In this document: positions 1 through 11,767 of the stretch, one piece after another
How the letters are laid out: every line of letters begins with the position of its first letter
Position numbering within the stretch: the stretch's first letter is position 1
NCBI RefSeq assembly: GCF_030272615.1
Contig: NC_081407.1
Coordinates: 434,780,730-434,840,729, forward strand
Source: Cryptomeria japonica
Taxonomy: Eukaryota > Streptophyta > Pinopsida > Cupressales > Cupressaceae
Length of the DNA stretch: 60,000 bases
Direction of reading: 5' to 3'
The notes under the pieces: generated by a model
Told to the model about the DNA's origin: nothing
The model's database searches: none
What the model saw: the letters and a program-made list of their open reading frames with translations, nothing else
Program-made: the position numbers and the translations under genes

Positions 1-2
1 AA

Positions 3-434
3 ATGATGGCCATTACTTTTGTGAGAGTTGTGCTAGAAAGGGGAACTTCTTTATGTGTCAAGTAATATATAAGGGTTGCAATTACAGGAAAGGTTAGACT
101 TCTAGTTGCACAGCTGAGAACTGGTTCTCATTATCTTATATGTAAGACAGGTAGATGGGTAGTCCCCAATGAAGAGTGGGAAGAAAGAACTTGTCTTTTC
201 TGAAGTAAAGGGGTGGTTGAAATTGAATGGCACTATATCTTTGATTGTGCTGCATATGAGGATATTTCTATACAATATGAAAACAATTTGAAAGTGAGTA
301 GTCTAAATGAACTATTTGAGGAGGCAAGACTTTGCAAAACTGCAGGTTTCTTGATCAAGATCCACAACATAAGAGCCGACATTGAAAGGAACTTGAAAAT
401 TGTTAAAGATGTAACTCTTGATCTTATAGAGTGA
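3..434 (+). pseudogene. LINE-type reverse transcriptase C-terminal zinc-binding fragment
   Basis: One reading frame (frame of position 3) encodes a fragment resembling the region after the reverse transcriptase of plant non-LTR elements. It has QLRTGSHYL, then TCLF, and later EWHYIFDC, which together form a C-x2-C ... H-x4-C zinc-binding pattern. The second Cys of the first pair is replaced by a TGA stop at 201-203, and another stop (TAA) lies at 63-65. No start codon or upstream RT core is inside the window, so the element continues off the left edge or is truncated. This is a dead remnant. A zf-RVT-like domain is inferred from motif spacing only. Confidence 0.55.
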
Positions 435-1910
435 TGATCTTGTGGACATCATTAAGATTCATTCATTCATTCCGATAAAAGAGAAGTGCAACACACATTC
501 ACTATCATCATTAAGTAGTTGAGGCCAACATTGACATCCTTGCAATAGACTTTGAAAAACAAAATGAGGAACAAAAACTAAACTCTATTGTGTGGAACCT
601 CAATCACACACCCAACAATTGTCTTTTAGATTTTTTCATGCAAGGGCAATGAAGTTAGACACCTTCACCACTTATAGTGTGTAGTCAACTACACCCACAA
701 CCTAAACATCCATTTTAAATAGTTTCAACAAGTTATTTTTTCACTGCCTAAGATGAAGAATAGACGACTTTGTCTAGCCTCAAGGTTACACGAGCTTGAA
801 AAAGGCAAATTGATCACATGGGTACCACAACTTCGTAATGGTACTAAATGGGGAGCATAATCGTGTAGACACCTTACTATCCTCTTTAAGTTGTGGTATG
901 CACACCGTGATATCCCCATCCAAACTCAAATACATGGCATTAACTTAAGAAAGGTCCTTGTATTATCTTTATAAATAACGATGACAATCTATAAGATAAA
1001 CCAGATTGTGATTGTAATGAACAAAATAATATCTAAGATCAATAGATTTAAGTTTACAAGGGAATTGACTGAGGCAAGTATCGATTAATGTTAATGATAT
1101 GAAAACAACTTAAGCAATATCTATTGAGATAGAGGATGATCGATAGAAATCTGCATTGTCTATCATAATGAGGATTGGTCCAAGAAACCAAAGAACACAA
1201 GCATCACTAGTCACTAATAGACTGATTACTATGGAGGCAATATCGTCGATCAATGAATAAGGAACTAGTAATGAAGAACGATAGCTCAATTTATAAGTAA
1301 TCAATGATCCTCGATATGCAACAGGACGGTATGCACATCAGTAAATCAACCAAGAAGGAAGATAACCATTCATATATTGTTAATAATCATTGACAACATC
1401 AATATCGCTCTGATTGATAATGGATTAATTAATCATCCTCCCAGCAACATAATCGATTAACATATCAATTGTTTACTGACATAATGATATAAATGACTTA
1501 ATTTGTACTTTGGTTAATCACTCATCATATTCGAATTAAGGATAATAGAAAATCATTCGATACTAATCATATTCAATCCCAACAGCATCGATGATAATAA
1601 TAAAGTGCGATTTGGCTAACAAATCAGTGATGAAGAGGCATGTTTTGTAAAGGATGTAATCCTTAGAATAAACGGACATTTGCTGAAATAATGCCTCTCC
1701 CACAATATAAAGAAACAATGAAAATCAGTCCAAGGGGGCATCGAAGGAAAAGGCAAGACATAATATTAGGAGGAACCCTAAACTGGTCTGAACATTACCA
1801 TCGAACAGCCAAGACAAATAGGAAATAATATTAAGTAAGGAATGACGCCTGCTCAACATTGTTATTGAACCATTGGAGACAAGAAATAATATAAAATGGA
1901 ACCCAGTTTC
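435..1910. other. AT-rich unassigned DNA
   Basis: No ORF above about 65 codons looks real. The stretch 960-1600 is rich in short ATCGAT/TAATCA words but shows no clear tandem period. I see no terminal repeats, RNA genes or coding similarity. It flanks the A1 insertion and may be old, decayed repeat DNA. Confidence 0.5.
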
Positions 1911-2837
1911 TGTTGGAATCAGGGATCACTGAGAGGGGGGGTGAATCAATGATCTACCGGTTACCACCGGAAGCAAATACTTGAAACTGAAATGCAGAAA
2001 CACACTGGATTTTTACGTGGAAACCCAATTGGGAAAAACCACAGTGGGATTTGAACCCACAATATTATTCCACTATGGCCAGTAGAAAAACAAAATTACA
2101 ATATGGGAATGCACAGGAGTTAAGGCACACTGCCTAGGGCTCATTGCTCAATTACAATAACCCGGAAGACTACAACCCTTAGGGAAGTTTCACTGACTTA
2201 CAAGATAGTTACAGCGATGAATTACAATGAATGAACTCTGAAATAGCATCTACAATGCTTGGATGAGTTCCGGTTAAATGCTGAATATATTGACTGGATC
2301 ACCTTCTCTGTTCTGCCCTGTTCACTGTCTCAGTCAGATATCGATTCAAGAATGCGCACGTGAAATTGCGCCAAAATGGATTCTCGATCACCACTCGTTA
2401 GCATACAATCACATCATACATAAAAAAGATCATCCACACCAAACTTATATACTGGCAAACCGAAAAATAGATCATTTACCATGTCGGCCTGCAAGTGTAA
2501 CGTGTAGTCACATGTCGGCTTGATCGGATCACAAAAGATAATTGCGGATCACCAAAACAATAATAAAATGATGTGTCTATGTTGGCCCATTCAACAAAAA
2601 CACGATTTGATGCACCACAATCACTGGAAAGCTTCCGGACCCAAAAATGCTTCATTCTTCCTAAAATACCGGTTAATTAGCTATTGGTTAACACCTGCTT
2701 CTTGATAAGAAGAATTATGACCATCAGATCAAATCTCTATGAAGAGTTGCCATCAATGACAACCCTAAACCAATAACCAGCCATTGAAAACCACCAGAAA
2801 CCACCAGAAACCACTAGATGAGTGTCAATTGCCAACA
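1911..2837 (-). repeat. A1 3' LTR
   Basis: Starts TGTTGG and ends GCCAACA (plus-strand view), 927 bp. It matches the split 5' LTR at 21560-22474 over most of its length, for example the blocks around AATGCGCACGTGAAA and around CCCAATTGGGAAAAACCAC. Because the element is on minus, U3 is at the right end and U5 at the left. Confidence 0.88.
2444..2451 (-). promoter_or_regulatory. Candidate TATA box of A1 LTR
   Basis: On minus this reads TATATAAG, about 390 bp into the LTR. The same octamer is kept in the 5' LTR copy (22092-22099). A palindromic CACGTG (G-box core) lies at 2357-2362 and at 22007-22012 in the other copy. Conservation between LTR copies is expected from their origin, so this supports but does not prove promoter function. 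Confidence 0.4.
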
Positions 2838-2850
2838 ATCTCCCCCTTTG
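2838..2850 (-). promoter_or_regulatory. A1 polypurine tract
   Basis: Directly next to the 3' LTR; on minus it reads AAAGGGGGAGAT before TGTTGG. This is the usual place of the plus-strand primer of an LTR retroelement. A2 (15651-15663) and Copia C (28384-28396) have the same tract, and all three have a nearby conserved GGCATTGATG block. Confidence 0.8.
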
Positions 2851-3056
2851 GCATTGATGGCAACACTCATGAAAAATGGCTAAGTGTTGAGTACTGTATA
2901 TCGGTTCAAAAGAATCAAAAGAATTTCTAAGGCTCCTCCTTAGACACAGAATTCCACTTCTTCAATATTGTACATTTTTCACCGTTCCTCTCCCCCTTTG
3001 ACAACAATGCCAAAGATGGGGTGCTACCCAAAACTTATATACAAATGACAACTACT

Positions 3057-4380
3057 TTACAGATACTTGAAGATGTTAGCATAAATAGTTTTTAAAAATC
3101 CTAGGTGAGTATCCCACCCACTCTTCAAGTTATCTAAAACTGTGGTGAAGACACTAAATACAGTGGCATGAATCTCTAATTCCCTTAGGTCAAATGACAC
3201 AGGCCGGGTCATCTCCTTCATACAATCTGCCTTATTACTCAACATGGTGTCCAATCGAGGGGCAATCAGGTTCCGGAGTTTACCTACTTTTCTCAAAATT
3301 TTGTCCTTGTCTGCTTGGAGGGTTGAGATCTGATCATTTAGAGCTATAATCCGCCCTTCAACACTTCTGGTTAAAGTTACATTTGGATCAAAAGACGGTG
3401 AAATGCTAGCAAGCTTGCCCTAGCAAATACCTATCTACTTGTCTATATCTCCAGTGAATTTAGGCAAGATTTGTACAATTTACCGCCTTCTGACAATGTA
3501 TCAGAAATAATCTGCAGTCTCTTATTTAGTCTCTCTATCATCCTCAATCATCTTCCGAAATGTCTGTATCCTAACATCCTTAAATTTATCCAAAACTTTC
3601 CGAGTAGCAGTCTTCTCCAAAGAATCAAATTTGTATTTACACTGTTAATTAATTGCAACAATTTACCGGAGGGCCTATTATTTGAATCTAACTGTACATT
3701 TGGAGCCACCTTCTGCAAAACATCTATCGACATCAAAATTAGCTTCTTGTCCTCAGATTCAGACTTCACCAGATCCTGGCTAGCCTGGGCTTGCACAACA
3801 GCTGTGAGCATAAGCTTCTCTGTAGGAGACATCTTTCCAAGATTTAGCGAACCATCACGATTGATAGGGATCTGAGGTGGGTCCCTGTAACCAGAGGAGT
3901 GACAATTGCCGGATTAGCTACACCTTTGGCCTTGTTAGACTCTCCAACCTTTGCCTCTGCAGTCTCAACATCCTTCTTCTCTTCTCCATCCCCTTTATCT
4001 TTTGCACCGGTGTTGCCACTTGGTGTAGTATCAACTTGTTGGATCTCAGGGGTTGCAGAGTTTTCCACCACTGGAGGAGTATCATCGCTCTCAACATCAA
4101 GTGTAGTGTTACCTTGATCTTCTGGATGATCCTCAGTTTGAGTTTCATCCTTCTGACCAGCGGAAACACCTTGCTTCTCTTTCGGCTGAGAGGACTTAAA
4201 TGCATCTGGGGATCATTTTGAATGATTTTTCTCCATATATCTTCTGTCTCTTTCCTCACCTCGTCCACATTTCCAATCATCAATCTGTTAACCTTGTTCT
4301 TGCTTCAGAATTCCTTCTTGTTTGCCTCTTCAATGAGTCTCTTGGCTTCACTTTGAGAGACACAGGTGCAAACATTTATT

Positions 4381-4427
<47 letters not shown>

Positions 4428-5767
4428 ATCTCCTTGTCAATCTTACTTGCTGTCATTCTCCTTGCATCTATAAGGCTGTACAAATCCTTAGGAATGGTCT
4501 TCTAGCTCAATTAATGTTTTGCTAAAATTGTGTAAATATAGTACAACTGCCTCCTCAACCTTTCTCTTGTCAACCTCATTCAGGTTTGCATAACACACTC
4601 CAATATTCTTTAGATTGCCATCTACAATTATCTCATCAATCAACTGATCTGTTGTCAATGAGGGAACATATTCAAATTTACCTTGTTTGACACCAGACTC
4701 AGGTTGAGTTTTGACCTTTCTTTCTCTCTTAGGTCTTCCGACAGGGGCAAGATCTGATTTTGCCTTCTTGCTTTGTTGGGCTCCATCGGACTGCAACTTC
4801 CTCACCACTCTGACAAATTCACCTTTCTTCTTTGCTTTTCTTGCTTCCTCATCAGATTCTGTTTCAAAAGCTACCGAAGATACTGCAACATAGGTCCTTT
4901 TAGGCTTTTCTTTCTACTTCAACACACCTTTCTCGGATGGGCTAGGTCCTGCAGATTGTGCCACTGGAGCAGGAGCAAACTTGGTTTCTTTAGGTTTGAC
5001 CTTGGAGGGAACCGGATCAACCTTGGGTTTCTTGGTTTCCTCTTTGGCCTCCTTCTGCGCATATCTCTCCCTTGTTTTCTTCACCTCCTCCTGGGTGAAT
5101 CCCATCTAAGCTGCCACCTCCTCAACCATCTTAGTAACTTTTCTTTTCCTGGCAGGTGCAGTGAATTGTCTATGCAATTCAAGGTCTTTCTCCTTGAATG
5201 TTCCAAATCTCCCTTCCTTGGGATCCACCGGTTGACTCAAAAGGTGTTGGGCATATGCCTCAAGTGTATTGGAGTCAACTTGATACCCCATGGGCATGAT
5301 CCATACCGTTCTGGGCTCCACCGCTTCCATTTGGCATTGATCTTTGTCGACCATGAAGCATATGGTTTGCTCATACTTCTCCACAATTTCCTTAGGGATC
5401 CTCTCTCTGCTTTTCATTGCTACTTGGAAGGATTTGAAGTATCCCCAGAGAGCAGATATTCTCATTGTTGCATCTCCAATTCCTCATAATCCCTCTTTAA
5501 TTTGCATGGCCATTGGTCTGTTATAGGCCCATTGGACCTTTCCTTTTATACCGAGTATCTCATTCAAGAAGTATAGAGCCAAGCAAATAAGAAGTGTACC
5601 ATATTTGAAGGTGTGCTTTTTATCTTGTTTAATCTTCTTCAAATTGCTTAACAACTCATTTAGGAGGGCTGAACACAGGTCATACCTTTTTTCATCCTTG
5701 AGCATTTGATAGGCAGAGTAAATGCAGTATCGGAGATGGAGTTGTACCTGCTTGACTGGTAAACCTT
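3057..5767 (-). pseudogene. A1 ORF2, C-terminal three quarters (unknown function, broken)
   Basis: I do not recognise this protein. It is homologous to A2 ORF2 (15904-19118): WGYFK.FQ.AMKSRER and CFMV.KD are shared, and identity is about half over roughly 80 residues, counted by eye. In order it has a helical domain (about 5767-5110) with FLNE.LG and AMKSRER, a Lys/Pro-rich basic linker (5105-4810), a short helical block with ELIDEII-like and EEAVVLYL segments (4680-4490), a Glu/Lys/Thr-rich linker (4280-3840), and a C-terminal segment ending NIFKYL at 3057. Several stops and frame changes break it. Copia B was inserted inside it; the N-terminus is at 11768-12332. No protease, RT, RNase H or integrase motif is visible. 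A layout similarity to plant 'putative transposon protein' domains is speculative. Confidence 0.7.
4383..4424. repeat. (CT)21 microsatellite inside A1 ORF2
   Basis: A perfect CT dinucleotide run of 42 bases. In the ORF2 sense (minus) it reads GA repeats, encoding alternating Arg and Glu. The matching place in A2 ORF2 is a short ordinary E-E-D-K-R stretch, so the repeat is probably an expansion in this copy. Confidence 0.9.
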
Positions 5768-5772
5768 GTAAC

Positions 5773-6469
5773 TGTTGATGTATAGCTTCGGTCGGACCCT
5801 TCAGAGCCGACTTAGCCAATAAATGTGTGAATGGCCATTGGCCTTATACATATAATATAGTTCGATTCCTTCATTACCATCCTTCATATTGAAACGACTT
5901 GTTAATAAAACATAACTAATAATAATCCGCTACCTTGGAAGTCGTGATCCTTGTCATGAAACGTGTTATTGGAAAAGGCATGTTGATTAATGTTATAGTC
6001 GACTTATAGAAAAGTCGTGTTGATTGAAATCTCTCATGATCGGGTATATGAATGAGTTGTATCTCTCTCAAAGGCATTGATCTATTTATCACTGCAGTTC
6101 AAATCTTCTATACCTTCAGCAATTCATATCATAGCAGATCATGTATATCTCCAGCAAGTCTACCTTTAACAGTTCGTTGATAATCATCTACAACATATTG
6201 GAGAACACATACTCCAACGAATTGTGCATTGTATTCAACATTTCAAGTCTCTTATTCAACAAGTTGTAAACTTCATTATATTGATTGATTCAAGAGTGAA
6301 TCTCATTGTAAACCTTCAAAGTGTGAAGCATTTGTAAGACATTGTTGCTAATACATTCAAGAGATTAATTGCTGGGTTTTTTACCTTCAAGAGGAAGGTT
6401 TTCCCAAGGTAAATTCTGTGAATTTGTGTGTGAACCACTGGCTATCTAATCTGATCATGAAATTTAACA
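5773..6469 (+). repeat. Copia B 5' LTR
   Basis: 697 bp, starts TGTTGATGTA and ends AATTTAACA just before the PBS. It aligns end to end with 11072-11762 with several percent differences, so the insertion is not recent. A TATA-like ATACATATAATATAG run near 5846-5861 is a possible promoter. Confidence 0.93.
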
Positions 6470-6481
6470 TGGTATCAGAGC
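6470..6481 (+). promoter_or_regulatory. Copia B primer binding site
   Basis: TGGTATCAGAGC directly after the LTR, the sequence complementary to the 3' end of initiator methionine tRNA that most plant Copia elements use. Confidence 0.92.
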
Positions 6482-6575
6482 AACGGTGAAAGAAAGATCA
6501 TGATCAAATTTCCTACAACTTCAAAGTATTCTCTCCTCTCTCCCTCCTTCAAGAAGTATCTACTAAGCCTCAAAA

Positions 6576-7724
6576 ATGTTGAATGGTCTTAAAGTCGAGG
6601 ATAGGCTTGAAGGCACATCTAACTTTACCTCATGGAAGTTTAGAGTGCTCATTGCACTTGAAGAAAATGATCTTCTTCAATTTGTGGAGGAAAATGATTT
6701 ATCTGAACCTGAAGATCATGAGGAGAAGCTTCAATTTAAGAAAAATGCCATCAAAACAAAGAAGATATTAATTGACTCCTTGAGGGATCACTTGGTGCCT
6801 CTCATCTCCAAGATGACAATTGCGAGAGATATGTTCAAGACCTTAGAAGGTTTATATGAGATTAACAACGCAAGTAGGGCTCTTGCCTTGAGGCAACAAC
6901 TCTACCAAGTAAAGATGGCAAAAGGAGAATCAGTTATGTCATTCTTCATGAAAATTTCAGAATTGAGAGATCAACTAAGCGCAATTGGAGATCAAGTGAT
7001 AGACAAAGACCTTGTCATGCTGGCTTTGAATGGCCTTCCTCATTCATGGGAGCCATTCATCCAAAGCATAAGTGGGAGAACCAAATTACCTAAGTTTGAT
7101 CGACTTCGTGCAGACTACATTCAAGAAGAATCAAGATTGGCAGCTAGGGGAATTATCAAAAGTTCTCAAAACGAAGATACTCATGTTCTTGCCTCTCAAT
7201 CTACCAAGAAAGGAAAGAATTGGAAGAAGGGCAATTTCAAAAGGAACAAAGATTAGAAATCAGATTCCGCACTTGATTCTAAGAAGAAGAAGAAAGATGT
7301 CTCCCACATCTAGTGCTTTAGATGTGACAAGTTTGGTCACTATGCAAGGGATTGTTTGCTTAGACCTAAGCATCAAGGGGCAAACATCAATGAAGTTTCA
7401 TCTCAAAAGGAGGCAAAAGATAACTCCAATGACTTTCTTTTCATATCAGCATTATCTAGCAATGTTCCTACGGATAGTGATACTTGGTTGATTGATAGTG
7501 GAGCCTCTAGACACATCACAGGCTATCGAGAGCACCTTTCAGATTTGGTGGAGAAGGAGTCTAATCTTCTAGTGACCATTGGAGATGATGCACGCTATTC
7601 AGTAAGAGGATTTGGTGCTGCATCACTAAACCTAGAATTTGGAGTCTCACTTCACCTAAGTGATGTTTTGTTCGTGCCCGAGATCAAGAGAAACCTTGTG
7701 TCTATTTTCAGCCTTGGAGGATAA
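6576..7724 (+). pseudogene. gag: Copia B gag and protease (broken)
   Basis: Starts at ATG 6576. The N-terminal region (LEGTSNFTSWKFR, later LRQQLYQVKM) is typical Copia Gag, which forms the virus-like particle. A zinc knuckle CFRCDKFGHYARDC follows at about 7314-7355. The aspartic protease motif WLIDSGASRHITG starts near 7485. In-frame TAG stops are at 7254-7256 and 7311-7313. Near 7700-7715 the frame shifts by one before the pol part. Frame and motif order are otherwise preserved, so this was a normal Gag-PR until decay. Confidence 0.9.
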
Positions 7725-10605
7725 GGGCTATCAAATTGCATTTTTTGAAGGAAGAGTTCTAGCATGGCCAAAGAACTCCAACATCAAGATTGGTCATGTG
7801 ATCGAAAATCGACATGAGAGTTTGTATAGGCTCTCCACTCTTCCAATCGAAGCTCTTCTTCATGATTCTTCCAATTTTAGCGAACTTTGGCATAGAAGAC
7901 TTGAGCATCTTCATTTCAGGGCTCTTCCATCACTGGAAAAGATGGTGAAAGGTATTCCTAAACTTAATCATGTACATGATGGTACTTGTAAAGGTTGTGC
8001 TATGGGTAAAAATATTAAGAGTCCTTTCCATAGTAGTGAAAGTAGGTCTAAAGAAATTCTAGATCTTGTACATTCAGATTTATGTGGTCCAATGTCAATT
8101 CCATCCCTAAGTGGATTTTTGTATTATGTAACTTTCATAGATGACTACTCTAGGAAGACTTGGATTTATTTATTAAGGTCTAAAGAGTCCGATGAAGCCC
8201 TAGGTAGGTTTAAAAAGTTTAAAGCTCGAGTAGAAAATTTATCTGGAAAGAGAATTAAAGTTTTAAGGTCTGATAATGGAGGTGAGTACACCTTGGGTAA
8301 CTTTCATGATTTTTGTATTGAGGCAGGGATCAAGAGGGAGTTCCGTGTCCCTTACAACCCTCAACAAAATGGGGTTGCAGAAAGAAAGAACAAATCCATT
8401 GTTGAAGTTGCAAAAACTATGATTCATGATCAAAACCTTTAGACTTTTCTATGGGCAGAAGCTTCTAGAACAACAGTGTATGTTCAAAACAAATGTTCTC
8501 ACTGGATATTGCAAAATATGACTCCTGAAGAAGCCTTTTCAAGGATTAAGCTTGATATCAGTCACTTGAGAATATTTGGTTGTCCTGTGTATGTTCATAT
8601 TCCCAAGGACAAGAGGACCAAGTTGGAACCCTCTAGCAAGAGAGGGATATTTGTGGGCTAATGTGAAACCTCCAAAGCCTATCGTATTTACATTCCTGGT
8701 CAAAAGCAAATAGAAGTACACAGAGATGTCACATTTGAGGAAGATGTTGCATTCATAAAATCAAAGGGTTCTTGCATGGAGATAGATGATGAAAATCATG
8801 AGATTCTTCAAGACATGGATGTTGATCATGCTCTTGAGATTCAGAGGGAGTCTACAGAACCTGAATTGAATGATGATCCAATTGAACCATTGGATCCTAC
8901 TGACGGGCCTAGAGATATTGTTGTGACTCAATAGCGACCTCTTTGGGCAAGGAACACTATGCAAGAGGTAGAACAATTCGTAGCTCCTAGAGGCACATTT
9001 AGAGAAAGTAAAAGACCACAAAGATTCTCTAGCTATGTTGCGTTGATGTGTAATCTTATTGAGACTGAACCTTCCAGTGTTGAGGAAGCCTCTCAACAAC
9101 AATTATGGCAAGATGCAATGGATGAAGAGTATCAACCCATTATCAAGAATGATGTGTGGGATATTGTGCCTAGACTTGAAGGGAAGTCTATTGTATCTTC
9201 CAAGTGGTTGTACAAGATTAAGCATGGAACTGATGGAAGCATTGAAAAGTAGAAGGCTAGATTTGTGGCTTGTGGTTTCTCTCAGAAAGAGGGAATAGAC
9301 TATGAAGAAGCATTTGTTCTTGTTGCTTGCTATACTTCCATCAGGACCATCATTGCCATTGCAGCAACTAACGAATGGAAGTTACATCAGATGGATGTGA
9401 AGACAACTTTTCTCAATGGTGTGATTGAGGAAGAGGTCTACATCGAGCAGCCTGAGGGGTTCGTGAATCATGGGAAAGAGTCTCATGTATGTAAATTCAA
9501 GAAAGCCTTATATGGTGTTAAGTAGGCACCTCACGCTTGGTATGAAAGAATTGACAGATGCTTAGTGGGCTTGGGTTTCTACAAGAATGATGCTGATCGG
9601 AATCTTTACTTCAAGGTATTCAATGGTGAAATGCCGATCTTGGTACTTTATGTTGATGACCTATTTATCACCTGGGAAGATCATCTCATCCATAGATGCA
9701 AGAAGGAGTTGACTTCAGAATTCGAGATGGACTTAGGACTTATGCACTTCTTTTTAGGTTTAGAAGTATGGTAGATGCCCAATGAGATTATCCTAAGTCA
9801 AGGGAAATACACCATTGATATCTTGAAGAGATTTGGAATGATAGATTGCAAATCTATGTCCACACCGATGGAAATTAACTTAAAGAAATTGAAGGAAGCT
9901 ACAACTAGTTCAGATCTTGTGGATCCTACTATGTACAAATAGTTGATTGGATCCTTGATGTATCTTTGTTATGCAATGAGTGCACTGAGTCAGTTCATGT
10001 GTGAACCAAGACAGATAGATCTAGTTGCAGCCAAACATATCCTGAGATACTTGCGTGGCACAATTGGATATGGCTTGAAATACTCTTCCAGTGTGGATCT
10101 GAATTTAGAAGGCTATTTTGATTCTGATTGGGCAGGGAGTGGTATTGATCGGAAGAGCACCTCTGGTTGTTTCTTCAGTTTGGGATCTGCTATGATTTCC
10201 TGGTGTAGTAGGAAGTAGTCTTCAGTGGCATTGAGCACCGGAGAGGCAGAATACATTGCAACATGTGTGGAAACTCGCGAAGCAATGTGGCTTCAGAAGC
10301 TCCTTGCAGGATTGTTTGGACAATCATTGAAGCCTACTACTATTCATTGTGATAACCAAAGCTGTGTGAAGCTCTCGGTTAATCCAGTGTTCCATGACAA
10401 AACAAAGCATGTTGAGATTCAATGCCACTATATCAGAGATATGGTACAGAGGAATGCTGTAAAGTTGATATACATTTTTATTGAGGAGAAGACGACTGAC
10501 ATTCTCACCAAGCCTCTTGCCAGAGTGAAGTTTGTGCATTTTCGAGACAAGCTTGGAGTTGTGGAGAATGAAGCCCTCTCTGAGAGGGAGTCTCAACATC
10601 AGTGA
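7700..10605 (+). pseudogene. pol: Copia B pol: integrase, reverse transcriptase, RNase H (broken)
   Basis: One frame (frame 1) runs from about 7700 to the stop at 10603-10605 with in-frame stops. Integrase: zinc-binding H-H-C-C (LWHRRLEHLHF, CKGCAMGK), catalytic region with DLCGPM, SDNGGEY and NGVAERK. Reverse transcriptase: KARFVACGFSQ, HQMDVKTTFLNG, LYVDD (about 9649). RNase H: DSDWAGSGIDRKSTSG, ALSTGEAEYIA, CDNQSC, ending DILTKPL. Premature stops include TAG at 9523, 9772, 9940 and 10216, each where the Copia consensus usually has Gln. Not functional. Confidence 0.92.
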
Positions 10606-10623
10606 TTACTTGATATGTATTAT

Positions 10624-10765
10624 AATGCATTTTTCTCTGTGAGGGAGAAGTTTGAGGTGCAAGCCGTTGTCAATGCATTCTTCTCTGTGAGAGAGAAGTT
10701 TGAGGTGAAAGCCCTTGTTAATGCATTCTTCTCTGTGAGAGAAGTTTGAGGTGTAAGCCCTTGTT
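10624..10765 (+). repeat. Tandem repeat, 48 bp unit, three copies
   Basis: Units start at 10624, 10672 and 10720 with AATGCATT(C/T)TTCTCTGTGAG and end in TTGTT/C. The first two are 48 bp, the third 46 bp. They lie between the pol stop and the 3' LTR of Copia B. Confidence 0.9.
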
Positions 10766-10767
10766 TC

Positions 10768-11020
10768 ACTCTCTACGAGTAGGCACGGTGAATCCACCCT
10801 CTGCGAGTAGGCATGGTGAATCCACCCTCTGCGAGTAGGTATGGTGGATGTCATGTGAGAGACTCCATGACTTGGCATTTGTGTTTATTCACCCTCTGGG
10901 AGTAGCCATGGTGAACATCATCACGTTGAGTGACTCCATGATGAGCACTTGTGTTTTTTGCATTTCCATTCATGGGAGTAGCCATGATGGACCCACCCTC
11001 AGGGAGTAGCCATGGTGGAT
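10768..11020 (+). repeat. Tandem repeat, 28 bp unit, three close copies plus scattered degenerate copies
   Basis: Copies at 10768, 10796 and 10824 share CTCTGCGAGTAGGCATGGTG. Further degenerate copies with GGGAGTAGCCATGGTG occur near 10891, 10970 and 11000. All are in the 3' untranslated part of Copia B. Confidence 0.85.
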
Positions 11021-11071
11021 GTCACTATGTGACTCAGATATCGATAAGGATTCCCCCTAGCTAAGAGGGAG

Positions 11072-11762
11072 TGTTGATGTATAGCTTCGGTCGAATCCTT
11101 CAGGGCCGACTTAGCCAATAAATGTGTGAATGGCCTATGGGCCTTATACATTTAATAGTTTGATTCCTTCATTAGCGTCCTTCATATTGAAATTACTTGT
11201 TAATTAAGCATAACTAATAATAATCTGCCACCATGGAAGTCGTGATCCTTGTCATGAAACGTGTTATTGGAAAAGGCATGTTAATTAATGTTATAGCCGA
11301 CTTATGGAAAAGTCGTGTTGATTGAAACCTCTCATGATCGGGTATATGAATGAGTTGTATCTCTCTCAAAGGCATCGATCTATTTATCACTGTAGTTCGA
11401 TCTTCTATACCTTCATTGATTCATATCATAGCAGATCGTGTATATCTCCAACAAGTCTACCTTCAACAGTTAATCGTCTACAACATATTGGAGAACACGT
11501 ACTCCAACGAATCATGTATTGTATTTAGCATATCATGTCTCTTATTCAGCAAGTTGTAATCTTCATTATATTGATTGATTCTAGAGTGAATCTCCTCATT
11601 CTAATGCTTCAAAGTGTGAAGCATTTGTAAGACATTGTTGCTAATACATTCAAGAGATTAATTGCTGGGTTTTTTACCTTCAAGAGGAAGGTTTTCCCAG
11701 GGTAAATTATGTGCATTTGTGTGTGAACCACTTCCTATCTAATTTGATCATTAAATTTAATA
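11072..11762 (+). repeat. Copia B 3' LTR
   Basis: 691 bp, starts TGTTGATGTATAG after a short purine run (AAGAGGGAG) and ends AATTTAATA, where the canonical CA end has become TA. Followed by target duplicate GTTAC. Confidence 0.93.
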
Positions 11763-11767
11763 GTTAC

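Larger units (their letters stand above)
5773..11762 (+). mobile_element. Copia element B, complete in structure but dead, nested in A1
   Basis: 5' LTR 5773-6469, PBS 6470-6481, gag and protease (6576-7724), integrase-RT-RNase H (about 7700-10605), a repeat-rich 3' leader and 3' LTR 11072-11762. Flanks GTAAC (5768-5772) and GTTAC (11763-11767) are a 4/5 target-site duplication. Removing the element brings A1 ORF2 back together around a G-[YN]-K-V motif, which confirms the insertion. Domain order protease, integrase, RT, RNase H defines Copia. Confidence 0.95.

Noticed and set aside
2278-2705. ORFs of 81 and 61 codons in the A1 3' LTR
   Set aside because: Opposite strand to the element and not open in the matching 5' LTR at the same length.
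4773-5489. 238-codon plus-strand ORF opposite A1 ORF2
   Set aside because: Low-complexity Leu/Phe/Ser product, antisense to a frame with homology to A2 ORF2; a shadow.
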